Shown here: one piece after another, positions 44,440 through 53,861 of the stretch
Layout of the letters: every line of letters starts with the position of its first letter
Numbering within the stretch: position 1 is the first letter of the stretch
NCBI RefSeq assembly: GCF_001753245.1
Contig: NZ_CP017415.1
Location: forward strand, 1,082,501-1,146,500
DNA from: Acidihalobacter yilgarnensis
Lineage (GTDB): Bacteria > Pseudomonadota > Gammaproteobacteria > DSM-5130 > Acidihalobacteraceae
Direction: 5' to 3'
DNA length: 64,000 bases
Notes under the pieces: model-generated
The model's database searches: none
What the model was told of the DNA's origin: nothing
The model's input: only the letters and a program-made list of their open reading frames with translations
Position numbers and translations under genes: made by a program

Positions 44440-45899
44440 ATGAGGCATTTACCGATTTTCATGGACGTACAGGGGCACGACTGCCTTGTGGTTGGCGGCG
44501 GGTCCGTGGCGGTGCGTAAGGCTGGTCTGCTGCTGGAAGCAGGCGCCAAGGTCACCTTGGTAGCGCCCGAGGCTTGCAAGGAATTGCTTGAACAGCAGTC
44601 GGCGGGACGGATGATCTGGCTGGCGGAATCCTTCGCGGCTCGCCATCTTGCCGGTCGTATGCTGGTAATTGCCGCGACGGATGATGCCGGCGTCAATCGG
44701 CGCGTGTACGCGGCGGCGCGCAGCCGCAGCCTGCCGGTGAACGTGGCCGATCAGCCGGCGCTATGCAGTTTTATCCTACCGGCGGTGATCGACCGAGCCC
44801 CGGTAACCATTGCGGTATCGAGCGGTGGAACCGCACCGGTACTCGCACGCCATCTCAAGACCCGACTGGAAACATTCATACCGCATACCTGGGGCCGTTT
44901 GGCCGGCCTGCTCGGTGGTTGGCGCGGTGAGGTTAAACGGCGTCTGAGCTCGCCATTGGCGCGTCGTCGCTTCTGGGAGGATGCATTGGAGGGACAGGTT
45001 GCCTCGCTTGCCTTGGCTGGGGATACGGTCGGAGCCGAGGCATGTCTTGCACAGGCGTTATCTGCGGCGGTTGACGAGGGGGTACAGGGTCAGGGCGGCG
45101 AGGTTTGGTTGGTGGGTGCAGGACCGGGGGATCCGGAATTGTTGACGCTCAAGGCCTTGCGGCTGTTGCAGCGGGCGGATGTGATTGTTTACGACCGCCT
45201 CGTCGGCCCAGAAATACTCGCGCTTGCGCGCCGTGAAGCCGAGCGTGTTTTCGTTGGCAAGCGCGCAAGTGATCATGCGTTGCCGCAGGAGGCGATCAGC
45301 GAACTGCTGGTGCGGCTCGCAACGGAGGGCAAGCGCGTGTTACGTCTCAAGGGGGGGATCCCTTCATTTTCGGACGCGGCGGCGAGGAGATCGAGCGCCT
45401 GGCTGCCGCCCATATCCCCTTCCAGGTCGTGCCAGGGGTGACCGCAGCCAGCGGCTGCGCAGCTTATGCCGGTATCCCGCTGACGCATCGCGATTGCGCT
45501 ACTAGCGTGCGCTTCGTGACTGGGCACACGCGTGATGATCGCCTGGATCTTGATTGGGCTGGACTGGCGATGGCGCGGCAGACACTGGTGTTCTACATGG
45601 GGTTGGCCAACCTGTCCGAAATCTGCGAGCGGCTGATCGCGAATGGCATGTCGGCCGATACGCCGGCTGCGCTGGTGGAGCAAGGCACGACGCCTGGCCA
45701 GCGGGTCCACGCCGGCAATCTGACCACGCTACCGTCGCTGGCGGCCACGGCCGGATCGCCAAGCCTGGTAATCGTAGGCGAGGTGGTAGCCTTGCGTGAA
45801 CGTCTCGGCTGGTATGAGGGCGCGGCACCCGGACAGTCCTCATTTGATCGCCCACCCTGTACCGCGGTTGCCGAGGCGCTGCACAGCGAGGTGGCATAA
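44440..45899 (+). pseudogene. cysG: Sirohaem synthase (CysG), second copy, one apparent frameshift
   Basis: About 486 residues in two frames: precorrin-2 dehydrogenase/ferrochelatase (VVGGGSVAVRKAGLL) and uroporphyrinogen methyltransferase (VGAGPGDPELLTLKAL). The frame breaks at the seven-G run 45351-45357; eight G would give [16 protein letters not shown], exactly the conserved motif. AGGAGG precedes the ATG at 44440. It lies 20 bp after nasA and would supply sirohaem to NirB, parallel to the first cysG beside cysI. The two copies are clearly diverged in sequence, not a recent duplication. Confidence 0.9.
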
Positions 45900-46336
45900 G
45901 GCAATTATCATGAGGCCTGCGATCCCGAATTCCAGCGCCGTGGACACGCGATGACACCGGCCGAATCTGCGGCAATCGGCGGGCCGCACGGATTTCAGTC
46001 CGCGTACGGTGTCATTCGCGGAGCGCGGTGTCTATGCGTGGATTGGTGGGCGATGGGTTTCGCCATTGCGCTGCCTGCGAAATACCTTGTCCGCGCGAAC
46101 GGATCGTGCAGAGAGGGCGCTGTTTTGAACCGAAGTGATTTCCGTCGAGGAAAAGGGGGTGAATAATCCAGGCCACACCCAAGCGGATTTTGGAGCTGCA
46201 AGTCCCTGGTGTCGTGTCGGGGAAAGCGAATTCATCCGGCACGACACAGACATGGCACTCTACGGCTCCGAATGCGCTAATGGATTCGGGTTTCGATTTT
46301 TCAGATATGTCGATGGTGATTGTGGAGTATGTGCCG
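45900..46336 (+). other. Intergenic region before the hemD-like gene
   Basis: 437 bp. Short open frames (for example 45951-46166) show no recognisable product. No terminator-like T-tract, ANTAR hairpin or NtrC palindrome was seen, unlike the narK and nasS leaders. The hemD-like frame extends upstream to 46190 but the extra residues look non-conserved. Confidence 0.4.
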
Positions 46337-47173
46337 ATGATTGATCCGAATGCGCTGGAAGGGTTCGATGGCCGCTGTATCGCGCTGCCGGAAACCCGCC
46401 AACTGGATGTGCTGGCAGGGCTACTGGAGCGGCGTGGTGCGCAAGTGATCCGATGCCCACTGGTATCCATTCTGGATACGCCGGATCAGATTTCGGTAGC
46501 GACCTGGCTCAAGCATTTCATTCACGACGATACCGTGCGGGATCTGATCCTGCTGACCGGTGAAGGTGTTTCGCGCCTGCTGGACGCCGCGGAGCGGCAC
46601 TACATGCGCCCGGCCTTCGAGGCAAAGCTGGCGAGGGTGCGCAAGATCTCGCGCGGACCCAAGCCGGGACGCGCCCTGCGCGAGATCGGGCTGGTCAGCG
46701 ACGTGGTGAGTGTGAAGCCGACGACCGCTGGGGTGATCGAGACACTGGCGACATTGGAATTCGTCACCGACCGGGTGGCGGTACAGCTTTACGGGAGTGA
46801 GCCCAATCTACCGTTGCAGAACGCGTTGCGCGCGCGTGGCCTGGAGCCCATGCCCGTCGCGCCCTACATTTACGCCAGTGAAATGGACGATGTTCGTGTG
46901 CTCGATCTGATCGATACCCTTGCCGGAGGGCAGGTGGATGCGATTGCCTTCACCAGCCAGCCACAGGTCAGACGCTTGCTCGATCTGGCACACGAGCATG
47001 GCCGCGAAGAGGCGCTGCGTACGGCAATGGCCGGGATGTTGATTGCGGCCATCGGCCCGGTGGTGGCGGATCTGCTGGACAGCCGCGGCGTGCATGTCGA
47101 TGTGGTGCCGGAGGCGCGTTATTTCATGCGCCCATTGGTCGATGCTATCGCGGCGAAATTTACGGCGCCCTGA
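46337..47173 (+). CDS. Uroporphyrinogen-III synthase family protein (HemD-like)
   Basis: About 278 residues with the two-lobed HemD fold signs: [22 protein letters not shown] at the start (cf. RPxxQ...L...G), [13 protein letters not shown] in lobe 2 and [29 protein letters not shown] near the end. It would close the tetrapyrrole ring to uroporphyrinogen III, the substrate of CysG. The start at 46337 (GGAG nine bases upstream) is uncertain; 46307 or 46190 are possible. HemD-like genes with nitrite reductase genes are known in other bacteria. Its 3' end overlaps the convergent chemoreceptor gene by 55 bp. Confidence 0.78.
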   Translation: MIDPNALEGFDGRCIALPETRQLDVLAGLLERRGAQVIRCPLVSILDTPDQISVATWLKHFIHDDTVRDLILLTGEGVSRLLDAAERHYMRPAFEAKLARVRKISRGPKPGRALREIGLVSDVVSVKPTTAGVIETLATLEFVTDRVAVQLYGSEPNLPLQNALRARGLEPMPVAPYIYASEMDDVRVLDLIDTLAGGQVDAIAFTSQPQVRRLLDLAHEHGREEALRTAMAGMLIAAIGPVVADLLDSRGVHVDVVPEARYFMRPLVDAIAAKFTAP

Positions 47174-48816
47174 GGGCGTTGCACGATCCGCTCGGGGGCT
47201 TCGGATTGCCCTCCGAAGCGTATCACCAGTGCACCGAGTTCATCTGCCAAGCTGATCAGTCCGCGTGCTCGGGTTTCTGTTCGCTGCGCGGCCTCGCACG
47301 TGATTTCGGCGGTATCGCGAATTGCGGTTACCCGACGGTTGATCTCTTCGGCGACCTTGCTCTGCTGCTCGCCGGCGATCGCAATCTGGGCGGTCATGTC
47401 GCCTATGATGGTGACCGCGCCGTCGATGGCGCCGAGGGCATCGACGACTCCGGCGGTTTCATCCACTCCTTGGCGGGCAAGGCGTTCGTTGGCCTTTAAA
47501 TTCTCGGTGCTTTCGCCGACCGTGTGCTGCAGTTGTTCGATCATGTCCTGAATGTCGGCGGTCGCGGAGGCGGTGCGTTTTGCGAGCGCACCGACTTCGC
47601 TGGCAACCACGGCGAAACCACGACCGTGTTCGCCGGCACGTGCAGCTTCGATGGAGGCGTTGAGTGACAGCAGATTGGTTTGATCCGCAATTTCCTTGAT
47701 CAGATCGACCACGTCGCCGATACGCGCGCTGTCGGCATTCAGTCGCTGCATGACGCGCCCCGCGTCGGCGATTTCCTCGGCGAGGCGAGTGATGGTGTCG
47801 CGGCTGGTATTGACGACGCCGCGCCCGCGGGCGGTTGCTTCGCGCGCCCGTCCGGCCGACTGTGCGGCTTCGGTGGTGTTATGTGCTACCTCCTGCACGG
47901 TGGCGGCCATCTCGTTAACCGCCGTGGCGACCGATTCGATCTGTGTCTGCTGTTCCTCGATACCGCGCACGGTCTGGGCGAGGATTTCGGCGGAATCGCC
48001 CGATGACCGGTGTAGATGGCGGGCATGTTCCTGGATGCGACCGAGTACGGTGCGCTGTCCTGCCTCGAGTAGCCGAAAGGCCAATTCTATCTCGCCTGAT
48101 TCGTCGCGTCGGTCGGTATAGACCGCCTGCATCACCGGATTGTCCACAATGCGTCGTGCTCGTGAGACGGTCCGGCGTAGCGGGGCGAGCAGGCCGATGG
48201 TCGCAAAAACGGAAATCATTCCCAGGACGAAGGCCGCACCCGTCGCAGCTGTCCGTGTCAGCCCACTTATTTCGCCGATGGCCAGTAGCGAGAACAGCCC
48301 TCCATTGACCGCGGCAATGCGCGTGCCCATGCGGTGCAACGGGGAGCGGCGCATGAGGCGAGTCAGACGGGCACCGGCGGTTCGCGTGTCCGCACCCCGC
48401 CCATCCGTAGGGCTGCCGAGTACTCGATACAGTTTTTCGGCGCGTGCGCGGTCCGCCGCTTGCGGTCGGACGCGCACGGACTCGTAGCCGCTCAGGCGAC
48501 CTTGTTCGTAGACAGGCGTGACATAGGCATCGACCCAGTAGTGGTCGCCGTTGTGACAGCGGTTTTTCACGACGCCCATCCAAGGGTGGCCGGATTTGAC
48601 CGTGTGCCACAGGTCGGCAAATGCCGCTTGCGGCATATCGGGGTGGCGCACGAGGTTATGGCTCTTGCCAACGAGTTCATCGGCACTGAAGCCGGCGACT
48701 TTGAGGAAGACCTCGTTGGCGTAGGTGACCACGCCGGCCGTGTCAGTGGATGAGATGAGTTGCTCGTCGGGCGCGAAGGACTGTTCGCGGCCGCTGATCG
48801 GGAGGTTTCGCTTCAT
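47119..48816 (-). CDS. aer: Aer-like chemoreceptor (PAS sensor, methyl-accepting protein)
   Basis: A 565-residue redox/energy-taxis receptor. An N-terminal PAS domain (about 15-120; [53 protein letters not shown]) matches Aer, which binds FAD. Two helices at about 170-210 anchor it without a periplasmic domain. HAMP-like residues and a signalling domain follow, with the hairpin tip [34 protein letters not shown]. The last 18 codons overlap the hemD-like gene on the other strand. No che genes are in the window. Confidence 0.9.
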   Translation of the reverse strand: MKRNLPISGREQSFAPDEQLISSTDTAGVVTYANEVFLKVAGFSADELVGKSHNLVRHPDMPQAAFADLWHTVKSGHPWMGVVKNRCHNGDHYWVDAYVTPVYEQGRLSGYESVRVRPQAADRARAEKLYRVLGSPTDGRGADTRTAGARLTRLMRRSPLHRMGTRIAAVNGGLFSLLAIGEISGLTRTAATGAAFVLGMISVFATIGLLAPLRRTVSRARRIVDNPVMQAVYTDRRDESGEIELAFRLLEAGQRTVLGRIQEHARHLHRSSGDSAEILAQTVRGIEEQQTQIESVATAVNEMAATVQEVAHNTTEAAQSAGRAREATARGRGVVNTSRDTITRLAEEIADAGRVMQRLNADSARIGDVVDLIKEIADQTNLLSLNASIEAARAGEHGRGFAVVASEVGALAKRTASATADIQDMIEQLQHTVGESTENLKANERLARQGVDETAGVVDALGAIDGAVTIIGDMTAQIAIAGEQQSKVAEEINRRVTAIRDTAEITCEAAQRTETRARGLISLADELGALVIRFGGQSEAPERIVQRPQGAVNFAAIASTNGRMK

Positions 48817-48956
48817 GCCGGTGTGTTAGCGCCAGTTGGTCAGTGCCGTGGCCACGGGCACGCGCCGCGCGACCATTGAGGTGCGCGAGTATAAACATGT
48901 TCTGTATGGGGGTATAGAGCGCACCGCGGCGTGGCCGCGATGCGAATGCCGGTGCT

Positions 48957-49334
48957 CTACCAGGTGAGTACGCGGCCAGCCTCGCCCAATGCAGGTAGGG
49001 CCTGACTCGGCGTCAGCAAGGGCAGACTCTTGGTCAGATCGTCAACAGTCATGCCGTTGAGATCCAATGATTGCGCGCAGCCGATCACACGCACGCCATT
49101 GTCTTCGGCCAGCTTCATAAAGTCGGCGATGCTGTTGCCGCCCTCAAGCGGGTGGATGGATTCGGCCACGCCTTTTTTCAGCAGCTCGGTGGCTGGGCCG
49201 GTGAAGTACATGATGACGTTTTGCTCCATGGCGGCGGCGGTGGAGGCCAGAAAAAAGGCGGAGGGTAGCCGTTTGGGGTTTTCGGGGCCGGTGATCAGAA
49301 TAATCACCAGATCTGCTGCTTGTGAGTCAGCCAT
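48957..49334 (-). CDS. DsrE-family sulfur-carrier-like protein
   Basis: A 125-residue protein of the DsrE/DsrF/TusD-like fold (DLVIILITGPENPKRL, NVIMYFTGPATELL). The one cysteine, in RVIGCAQSL (about residue 85), is in the position where DsrE2-type proteins carry the persulfide-accepting residue. AGGAGG precedes the ATG. Family members shuttle sulfane sulfur in the cytoplasm of sulfur oxidisers. It stands alone, without dsr, rhodanese or tusA genes beside it. Confidence 0.82.
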   Translation of the reverse strand: MADSQAADLVIILITGPENPKRLPSAFFLASTAAAMEQNVIMYFTGPATELLKKGVAESIHPLEGGNSIADFMKLAEDNGVRVIGCAQSLDLNGMTVDDLTKSLPLLTPSQALPALGEAGRVLTW

Positions 49335-49717
49335 GTTGTGCCTCCTGCGGGTGTGGAGAATCGATAAACGTGCGAACCACCTTCATGTGGAGTGGCGCGC
49401 GACATGCCGAGTAGAGGAATCGGGCAGATTTCGTATGGCCTGCATCCACCTTTGCGCCGAGTGGACGATGGATAAGATGCCTGACCAGCTTTCGGGGGAT
49501 TCTTGTTCAGCACATGTGAATATAGGCAAATACCGGATGATTTGGTTCCCCCTGAGCCAAGTCCATGAACTTTATCCACGCATAGAATGTCTAGATTCGG
49601 ACAGTCGGTCATGTGCTGGCTGTAGTGCGCTCAAGGCCGCCAAGACGGCCGGCCTGCGGCGGAGGGTTACGACTTCGCCGCGGGCTTATCACCCATCTGT
49701 TTAAGGAGAGATCAACG
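49335..49717. other. Divergent intergenic region
   Basis: 383 bp between the DsrE-like gene and the small membrane protein. It should contain promoters for both. A G+C-rich imperfect palindrome lies near 49630-49680. I identify no operator or RNA. Confidence 0.4.
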
Positions 49718-49894
49718 ATGTCGCTCGTGAGCACCGTAATTGTACTGTTAACCATTATCGGACTGGCCATTGCCACAGGTGTTCTGGCTACGACGGGTTT
49801 GACCACCGGAGCGATCGGTACCGGGGTGTTGACCATCATCCTGGCCTTCATGTCCTGGCTGGGCTTCGTCGGCGTACGCACCCAAGAGGGTTGA
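49718..49894 (+). CDS. Small two-helix membrane protein of unknown function
   Basis: A 58-residue, almost wholly hydrophobic protein with two predicted helices (about 3-25 and 31-53), rich in Thr, Gly, Ile and Leu, ending VRTQEG. AGGAGAG precedes the ATG at 49718. The family is not recognised. It has its own terminator (49933-49972), so it is probably a separate transcript from the haemoglobin operon. Confidence 0.65.
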   Translation: MSLVSTVIVLLTIIGLAIATGVLATTGLTTGAIGTGVLTIILAFMSWLGFVGVRTQEG

Positions 49895-49932
49895 CCGGAA
49901 GGCCTCGCCCTCCGATTACGCCACTTCAACGT

Positions 49933-49972
49933 CGCAGGCCCGGTGTGGCGATCGCCGGGTCTGCGAGTTTTT
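49933..49972 (+). terminator. Intrinsic terminator after the small membrane protein
   Basis: CGCAGGCCCGG (49933-49943) pairs with CCGGGTCTGCG (49955-49965) through 11 bp with one G-T pair, followed by AGTTTTT. It separates the small gene from the haemoglobin operon. Confidence 0.8.
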
Positions 49973-50012
49973 CGGTTTATCCAGGCATTTGATATTTCGA
50001 AGCAAAACTGAG

Positions 50013-50053
50013 TTGACCTTGCCGGATCAAAACATGTATCTTCGATGCACCTT
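50013..50053 (+). promoter_or_regulatory. Promoter overlapped by an NsrR-like operator
   Basis: TTGACC (50013-50018) and TATCTT (50037-50042), 18 bp apart, form a sigma-70-like promoter 44 bp before the haemoglobin start. The 23-bp stretch 50031-50053 matches the NsrR consensus (AANATGCATTT-N-AAATGCATNTT) at about 15 of 20 defined positions and covers the -10 element. NsrR itself is encoded two genes downstream. Confidence 0.65.
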
Positions 50054-50085
50054 TTGATGGTGACAACGCTGAGGAGTATGTAAGG

Positions 50086-50451
50086 ATGAACAATCTGTAT
50101 GAACAGTTGGGTGGCGACAAGGCGGTGGATGCTACGGTCGACATTTTCTATCGCAAGGTTCTGGCGGACGACCGGGTCAACGGTTTCTTCGATGACACCG
50201 ACATGGAAGGGCAGGCCGCAAAGCAGAAGGCCTTTCTGACCATGGCCTTTGGAGGGCCGCATAGCTATACCGGGCGCGATATGCGAGAGGGGCACAAGCA
50301 TCTGGTCGACCGTGGGCTGAACGATACCCATGTCGATGTGATCATCCAGCTGATCGGTGAGTCGCTGCGTGAACTCAACGTGCCGGAAGCATTGATCGCG
50401 CAGGTGGCATCGGTCGCTGAATCGACGCGCAACGACGTCCTGAACCGCTGA
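50086..50451 (+). CDS. Group 1 truncated haemoglobin
   Basis: A 121-residue 2-on-2 globin (MNNLYEQLGG, FYRKVLADDRVNGFF, AFGGPHSYTGRDMREGHKHL). The proximal histidine is in the REGHKHL segment and Phe-Tyr at B9-B10 is present, as in GlbN-type proteins that oxidise nitric oxide with oxygen. It heads a three-gene group with an electron-transfer reductase and NsrR, so nitric oxide detoxification is the best reading. Globin identity is clear, the reaction inferred. Confidence 0.92.
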   Translation: MNNLYEQLGGDKAVDATVDIFYRKVLADDRVNGFFDDTDMEGQAAKQKAFLTMAFGGPHSYTGRDMREGHKHLVDRGLNDTHVDVIIQLIGESLRELNVPEALIAQVASVAESTRNDVLNR

Positions 50452-50500
50452 TCCTGCGATTCCAGGAACGCCCGATTCACGTCAGCAGGGAAGCAAACTC

Positions 50501-51489
50501 ATGACCGATATCCGCTATGCCGGACAGGAGCACGTGGCGCTGCCAAGCGAAAGCGTGCTGGAGACATTGGAGCGTGTGGGTGTTCAGATCCCCAATGCTT
50601 GCCGTAGCGGAGTTTGCCAGAGTTGCTTGATGCGGGCGCGGGCGGGCGATGTCCCGCCCGCAGCCCAAGCTGGACTGAAGGACACCTTGCGCAGCCAAGG
50701 CTATTTCCTGGCCTGTTGTTGCCGGCCGGAAGGCGATCTTGAGGTCGCCCTGCCGGATGATGACGCACTGGGCGAAACGGAAGTGAGCCTGACCGGTATA
50801 GAGCTGCTTAGCCCCAGCGTCATGCGGGTCTTGCTTAAGCCCGAGGCGGCGTTTGAATACCGGCGGGGGCAGTTCATCAACCTGATCCGCGACGATGGTC
50901 TGCGGCGCAGCTACTCGCTGGCCGGTTGTGCGGATTTGGGGGACGCGCTGGAGCTGCACGTACGTCACATTCCAGGCGGTGCGATGAGCGACTGGTTGAT
51001 GACCGGTCACGGCAGTACCGATAGCCTGCGCATTCAGGGGCCGCACGGCAATTGCTTCTATGTGCCGGGAAAACCCGATCAGGCGATGCTGCTGATCGGT
51101 ACGGGTACCGGGCTGGCGCCCTTGTACGGCATTGTGTGCGATGCCCTTGCGGCCGGGCACACCGGGCCAATACATCTGTATCACGGCGCGCGCACGCTTG
51201 AGGGCCTCTACTTGGTGGAGCGCATGCGCGAGCTGTCGGCGCGTCATGCCAATCTGTACTACACCCCTGCGTGATGGAATCCGGCGAGCCGTCCGCGGCG
51301 GGCACGGTTACGGTGGGGTCGGTGGACCAGGTTGGACTGGAGGCGCATGCCAGCCTCAAGGGATGGCGGAGCTATTTCTGCGGCGATCCGAACTTGGTCA
51401 CGCGTATGCGCAAGCGTGCCTATCTGGCGGGTGCGTCGTTGGCCGATATCTACGCAGATGCCTTCCTGCCGGCGGCCACGCCCACCTAG
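50501..51489 (+). pseudogene. Ferredoxin-fused flavoreductase (one apparent frameshift)
   Basis: About 329 residues: an N-terminal plant-type [2Fe-2S] ferredoxin (CRSGVCQSC, C at FLACC), an FAD domain (RRSYSLAGC) and an NAD domain (IGTGTGLAPLYGI), ending FCGDPNLVTRMRKRAYLAGA. Frame 1 stops at 51274 after NLYYTPA. Adding one C to the run 51264-51267 gives YYTPCVMESGE and joins the C-terminal frame (to 51489). It likely passes NADH electrons to the truncated haemoglobin encoded 49 bp upstream. The frameshift is probably a sequencing error. Confidence 0.85.
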
Positions 51490-51551
51490 CGCCCGAGCGT
51501 GAGCCTGGCCGGGGCGTTATACTGGCCAGTCAAGTTTACCGGCGCGGCGCC

Positions 51552-52022
51552 ATGCATCTTACTCAACACACTGATTTTTCGCTGCGCGTCCTGATGTATC
51601 TGGGCGCAATGGAGAACCGGCTCGTTACCATTGACGAGCTGGCGGATCGCCTGCATATCGCGCGTAGTCACCTCGCCAAGATCGTCAACCGCCTCTCCCG
51701 TCTGGGTTATATCGCCACCCTGCGCGGCAAAGGTGGCGGTATGCGTTTGGCGCATCAGCCCAGCGAGATTGTCATCGGTGCGGTGGTGCGGGATACAGAG
51801 CCTGGCACCACCCTGATCGATTGTCAGAGTCCGCCTTGCTCGATTCTCGGCGTCTGCGGGCTGGTCGGTACACTGGCCCGTGCGAAGGCGGCATTTTTCG
51901 AGGTGTTGGATGGGGTGACTTTGGCTGATCTCGTGGCCAATGGCGGGGCGTTGCGTCAGCGTTTCGAATCACCGGGTGAGGGTGCGCGTGTTATTCATCT
52001 CGTGACCCTGGACGGTTCCTGA
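51552..52022 (+). CDS. nsrR: Rrf2-family nitric oxide-sensing repressor NsrR
   Basis: A 156-residue regulator beginning MHLTQHTDFSLRVLMYLG with a winged helix (IARSHLAKIVNRLSRLGYI, TLRGKGGGMRL). The [Fe-S] ligands are CQSPPCSILGVC, the C-x4-C-x5-C spacing of NsrR rather than that of IscR. Nitric oxide destroys the cluster and relieves repression. It lies 62 bp after the flavoreductase and likely controls the operator at 50031-50053 and thereby itself. Confidence 0.9.
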   Translation: MHLTQHTDFSLRVLMYLGAMENRLVTIDELADRLHIARSHLAKIVNRLSRLGYIATLRGKGGGMRLAHQPSEIVIGAVVRDTEPGTTLIDCQSPPCSILGVCGLVGTLARAKAAFFEVLDGVTLADLVANGGALRQRFESPGEGARVIHLVTLDGS

Positions 52023-52084
52023 GTTCTGGATCGTCTCGCGCACACCCTTGTCATACCCGACCCGTAAGCACTGATGGAGCCCGG

Positions 52085-53272
52085 ATGGCCCTACCTGCGT
52101 CACCCCGTATTGCATTGATTCGACAACGATATACGCGCTTCGGCGGTGCCGAGCGCTTTGTGGCTGGCGCACTTGAGGCCCTGGTGGCCCGTGGCGCCCG
52201 CCTGTCGGTCATCACCCGTCGTTGGCAACATCAACCCGGTGTCGAGACGATCGGCGTCAACCCGTTCCATCTCGGCCGGGTTTGGCGCGACTGGGCCTTC
52301 GCGCGGGCCGCTTGCCGGGTGGTCGACGCCCGCGGCTTCGATCTGGTCCAGTCGCACGAGAGGATCGCCTGCTGCGATGTCTATCGCGCGGGTGACGGCG
52401 TTCATCGCGTCTGGCTACAGCGTCGGGCCGCCGCTGGCGGTTGGCGCGCACGCTTCGGGCAATGGCTCAGCCCATATCATCATTATGTCCTGCATGCGGA
52501 AAGGCGCTTATTTGAGAGCCCGAGGCTCAAGGCAGTGATCTGCAATTCGGCCATGGTGCGAGACGAGATCAGCGCATGCTTCGGCGTCCCGGAGGCGCGT
52601 ATCGAAGTGATTTATAACGCGGTTGATAGCGAGTATTTCACGCCGATACTGCGTACGCGCTACCGTCAGGAGATGCGCGAGCGTCTAGGCGTGCCAGAAT
52701 CCGCAATGGTCTATCTGTTCGTCGGCTCTGGGTTCGCGCGCAAGGGACTGGACACAGCTATCCGCGCCTTGGCGGCGCTGCCCAGCCATTGTTGCCTTGT
52801 GGTGGTGGGCAAGGATCGCGCGACGCCGCGTTACCGGCGTCTGGCGCGTAAGCTTGGCTTGGCGTCGCGTGTCTATTTCGCAGGTCCGCAAGCCGATACG
52901 GCCCCGTTTTACGGTATGGCTGACGCGCTTGTGCTTCCGACGCTCTACGATCCCTTCCCCAATGTAGTGCTGGAGGCACTGGCCTGTGGATTGCCGGTAT
53001 TGATCAGCGATAGCTGCGGCGCGGTGGACATTATCCGCGACGGGGAGAATGGTTTTATCTGCGCCGCACGGGATCTCGAGGGTTTGATCGCGCGTATGCG
53101 CCGACTGATGGATGCCGAATTGAGAGACCACCTCATGCCGGTCTCCCGCGCGTTGGTCGAGTCCTGGCAGGCGGAGGCCATGTCGGCGCGACTGCTTGGG
53201 CTCTATCGACGCTTGCTCAAGCATGAGGATGAAATAACAGACAAGGTACACGCCCGAATCCCCCTCGAGTGA
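52085..53272 (+). CDS. Family-4 glycosyltransferase (WaaG-like, LPS core)
   Basis: A 395-residue GT-B enzyme. The acceptor lobe starts RIALIRQRYTRFGGAERFVAGALEAL. The donor lobe carries LFVGSGFARKGLDTAIRAL, VVVGKDR and the EX7E-like DPFPNVVLEALACGLPVL. It resembles WaaG/RfaG glucosyltransferases that extend the lipopolysaccharide core. GGAG lies six bases before the ATG. It is followed by an FHA gene with a 99-bp gap; no other core genes are adjacent. Confidence 0.87.
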   Translation: MALPASPRIALIRQRYTRFGGAERFVAGALEALVARGARLSVITRRWQHQPGVETIGVNPFHLGRVWRDWAFARAACRVVDARGFDLVQSHERIACCDVYRAGDGVHRVWLQRRAAAGGWRARFGQWLSPYHHYVLHAERRLFESPRLKAVICNSAMVRDEISACFGVPEARIEVIYNAVDSEYFTPILRTRYRQEMRERLGVPESAMVYLFVGSGFARKGLDTAIRALAALPSHCCLVVVGKDRATPRYRRLARKLGLASRVYFAGPQADTAPFYGMADALVLPTLYDPFPNVVLEALACGLPVLISDSCGAVDIIRDGENGFICAARDLEGLIARMRRLMDAELRDHLMPVSRALVESWQAEAMSARLLGLYRRLLKHEDEITDKVHARIPLE

Positions 53273-53371
53273 TGACGCGGGATACGAACTGGCCCACGCG
53301 CGGCTATGCTATGCAGGAATTTATGTAAACCGGGTGGCTCCGGCACCCGATGGCATAGCGAGGATACGATT

Positions 53372-53839
53372 GTGAGCGAAAACCGGCGCGATCACGAACG
53401 GCGGCACTGGGATCGGAAAGTACATTATCCCTTTCGGGATAGTGACGGTCGGATGGTGGTGCACAATCGCCGGCGGGTCGTGGAGCGGCGTTCCAGATCC
53501 GCACGGGCACTGGATGCGCGCCCCGTACTCAAGCTGCGTTTTCGGGGGCATGATGTCGCATTGCGTAACGGGCAGCTGAGGGTCGGACGCCATAGCGGCA
53601 ACGATATCGTGATCAATCAACCGGTCGTCTCGCGCCATCATGGCGTGATTCTATCCCTCGGCGACGGCTATTTGCTGGTGGACACCAGCCGGAACGGTAC
53701 GTATGTGCGGCTGGAAGGGGCATCGGCGGACGTGCATGTCCAGGCAGGCGAGTACAAGCTCGACAGCCGCGGGACCCTCAGGCTGGGTCGCGTCACGGAT
53801 GCGCCGGGCAATGATCTGCTGTACTTCGAGTTGATCTGA
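53372..53839 (+). CDS. FHA-domain protein
   Basis: A 155-residue protein, GTG start at 53372 with GAGG upstream. The first 45 residues are highly basic and Arg-rich (RRDHERRHWDRKVHYPF, NRRRVVERR). The FHA domain spans about 65-150, with the phosphothreonine-binding residues in LRVGRHSGNDIVI, VSRHHGVI and SRNGTYV. It should bind a phosphorylated partner, but no Ser/Thr kinase or type VI secretion gene is nearby. The basic N-terminus might bind nucleic acid or membrane. Confidence 0.85.
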   Translation: MSENRRDHERRHWDRKVHYPFRDSDGRMVVHNRRRVVERRSRSARALDARPVLKLRFRGHDVALRNGQLRVGRHSGNDIVINQPVVSRHHGVILSLGDGYLLVDTSRNGTYVRLEGASADVHVQAGEYKLDSRGTLRLGRVTDAPGNDLLYFELI

Positions 53840-53861
53840 CCGACGCGTCCTCGGTGTCCCC

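Noticed and set aside
45951-46166. 71-codon plus-strand frame before the hemD-like gene
   Set aside because: No ribosome site and no recognisable features.
49609-50331. 240-codon minus-strand open frame
   Set aside because: Overlaps the small membrane gene and the haemoglobin gene antisense; no recognisable product.
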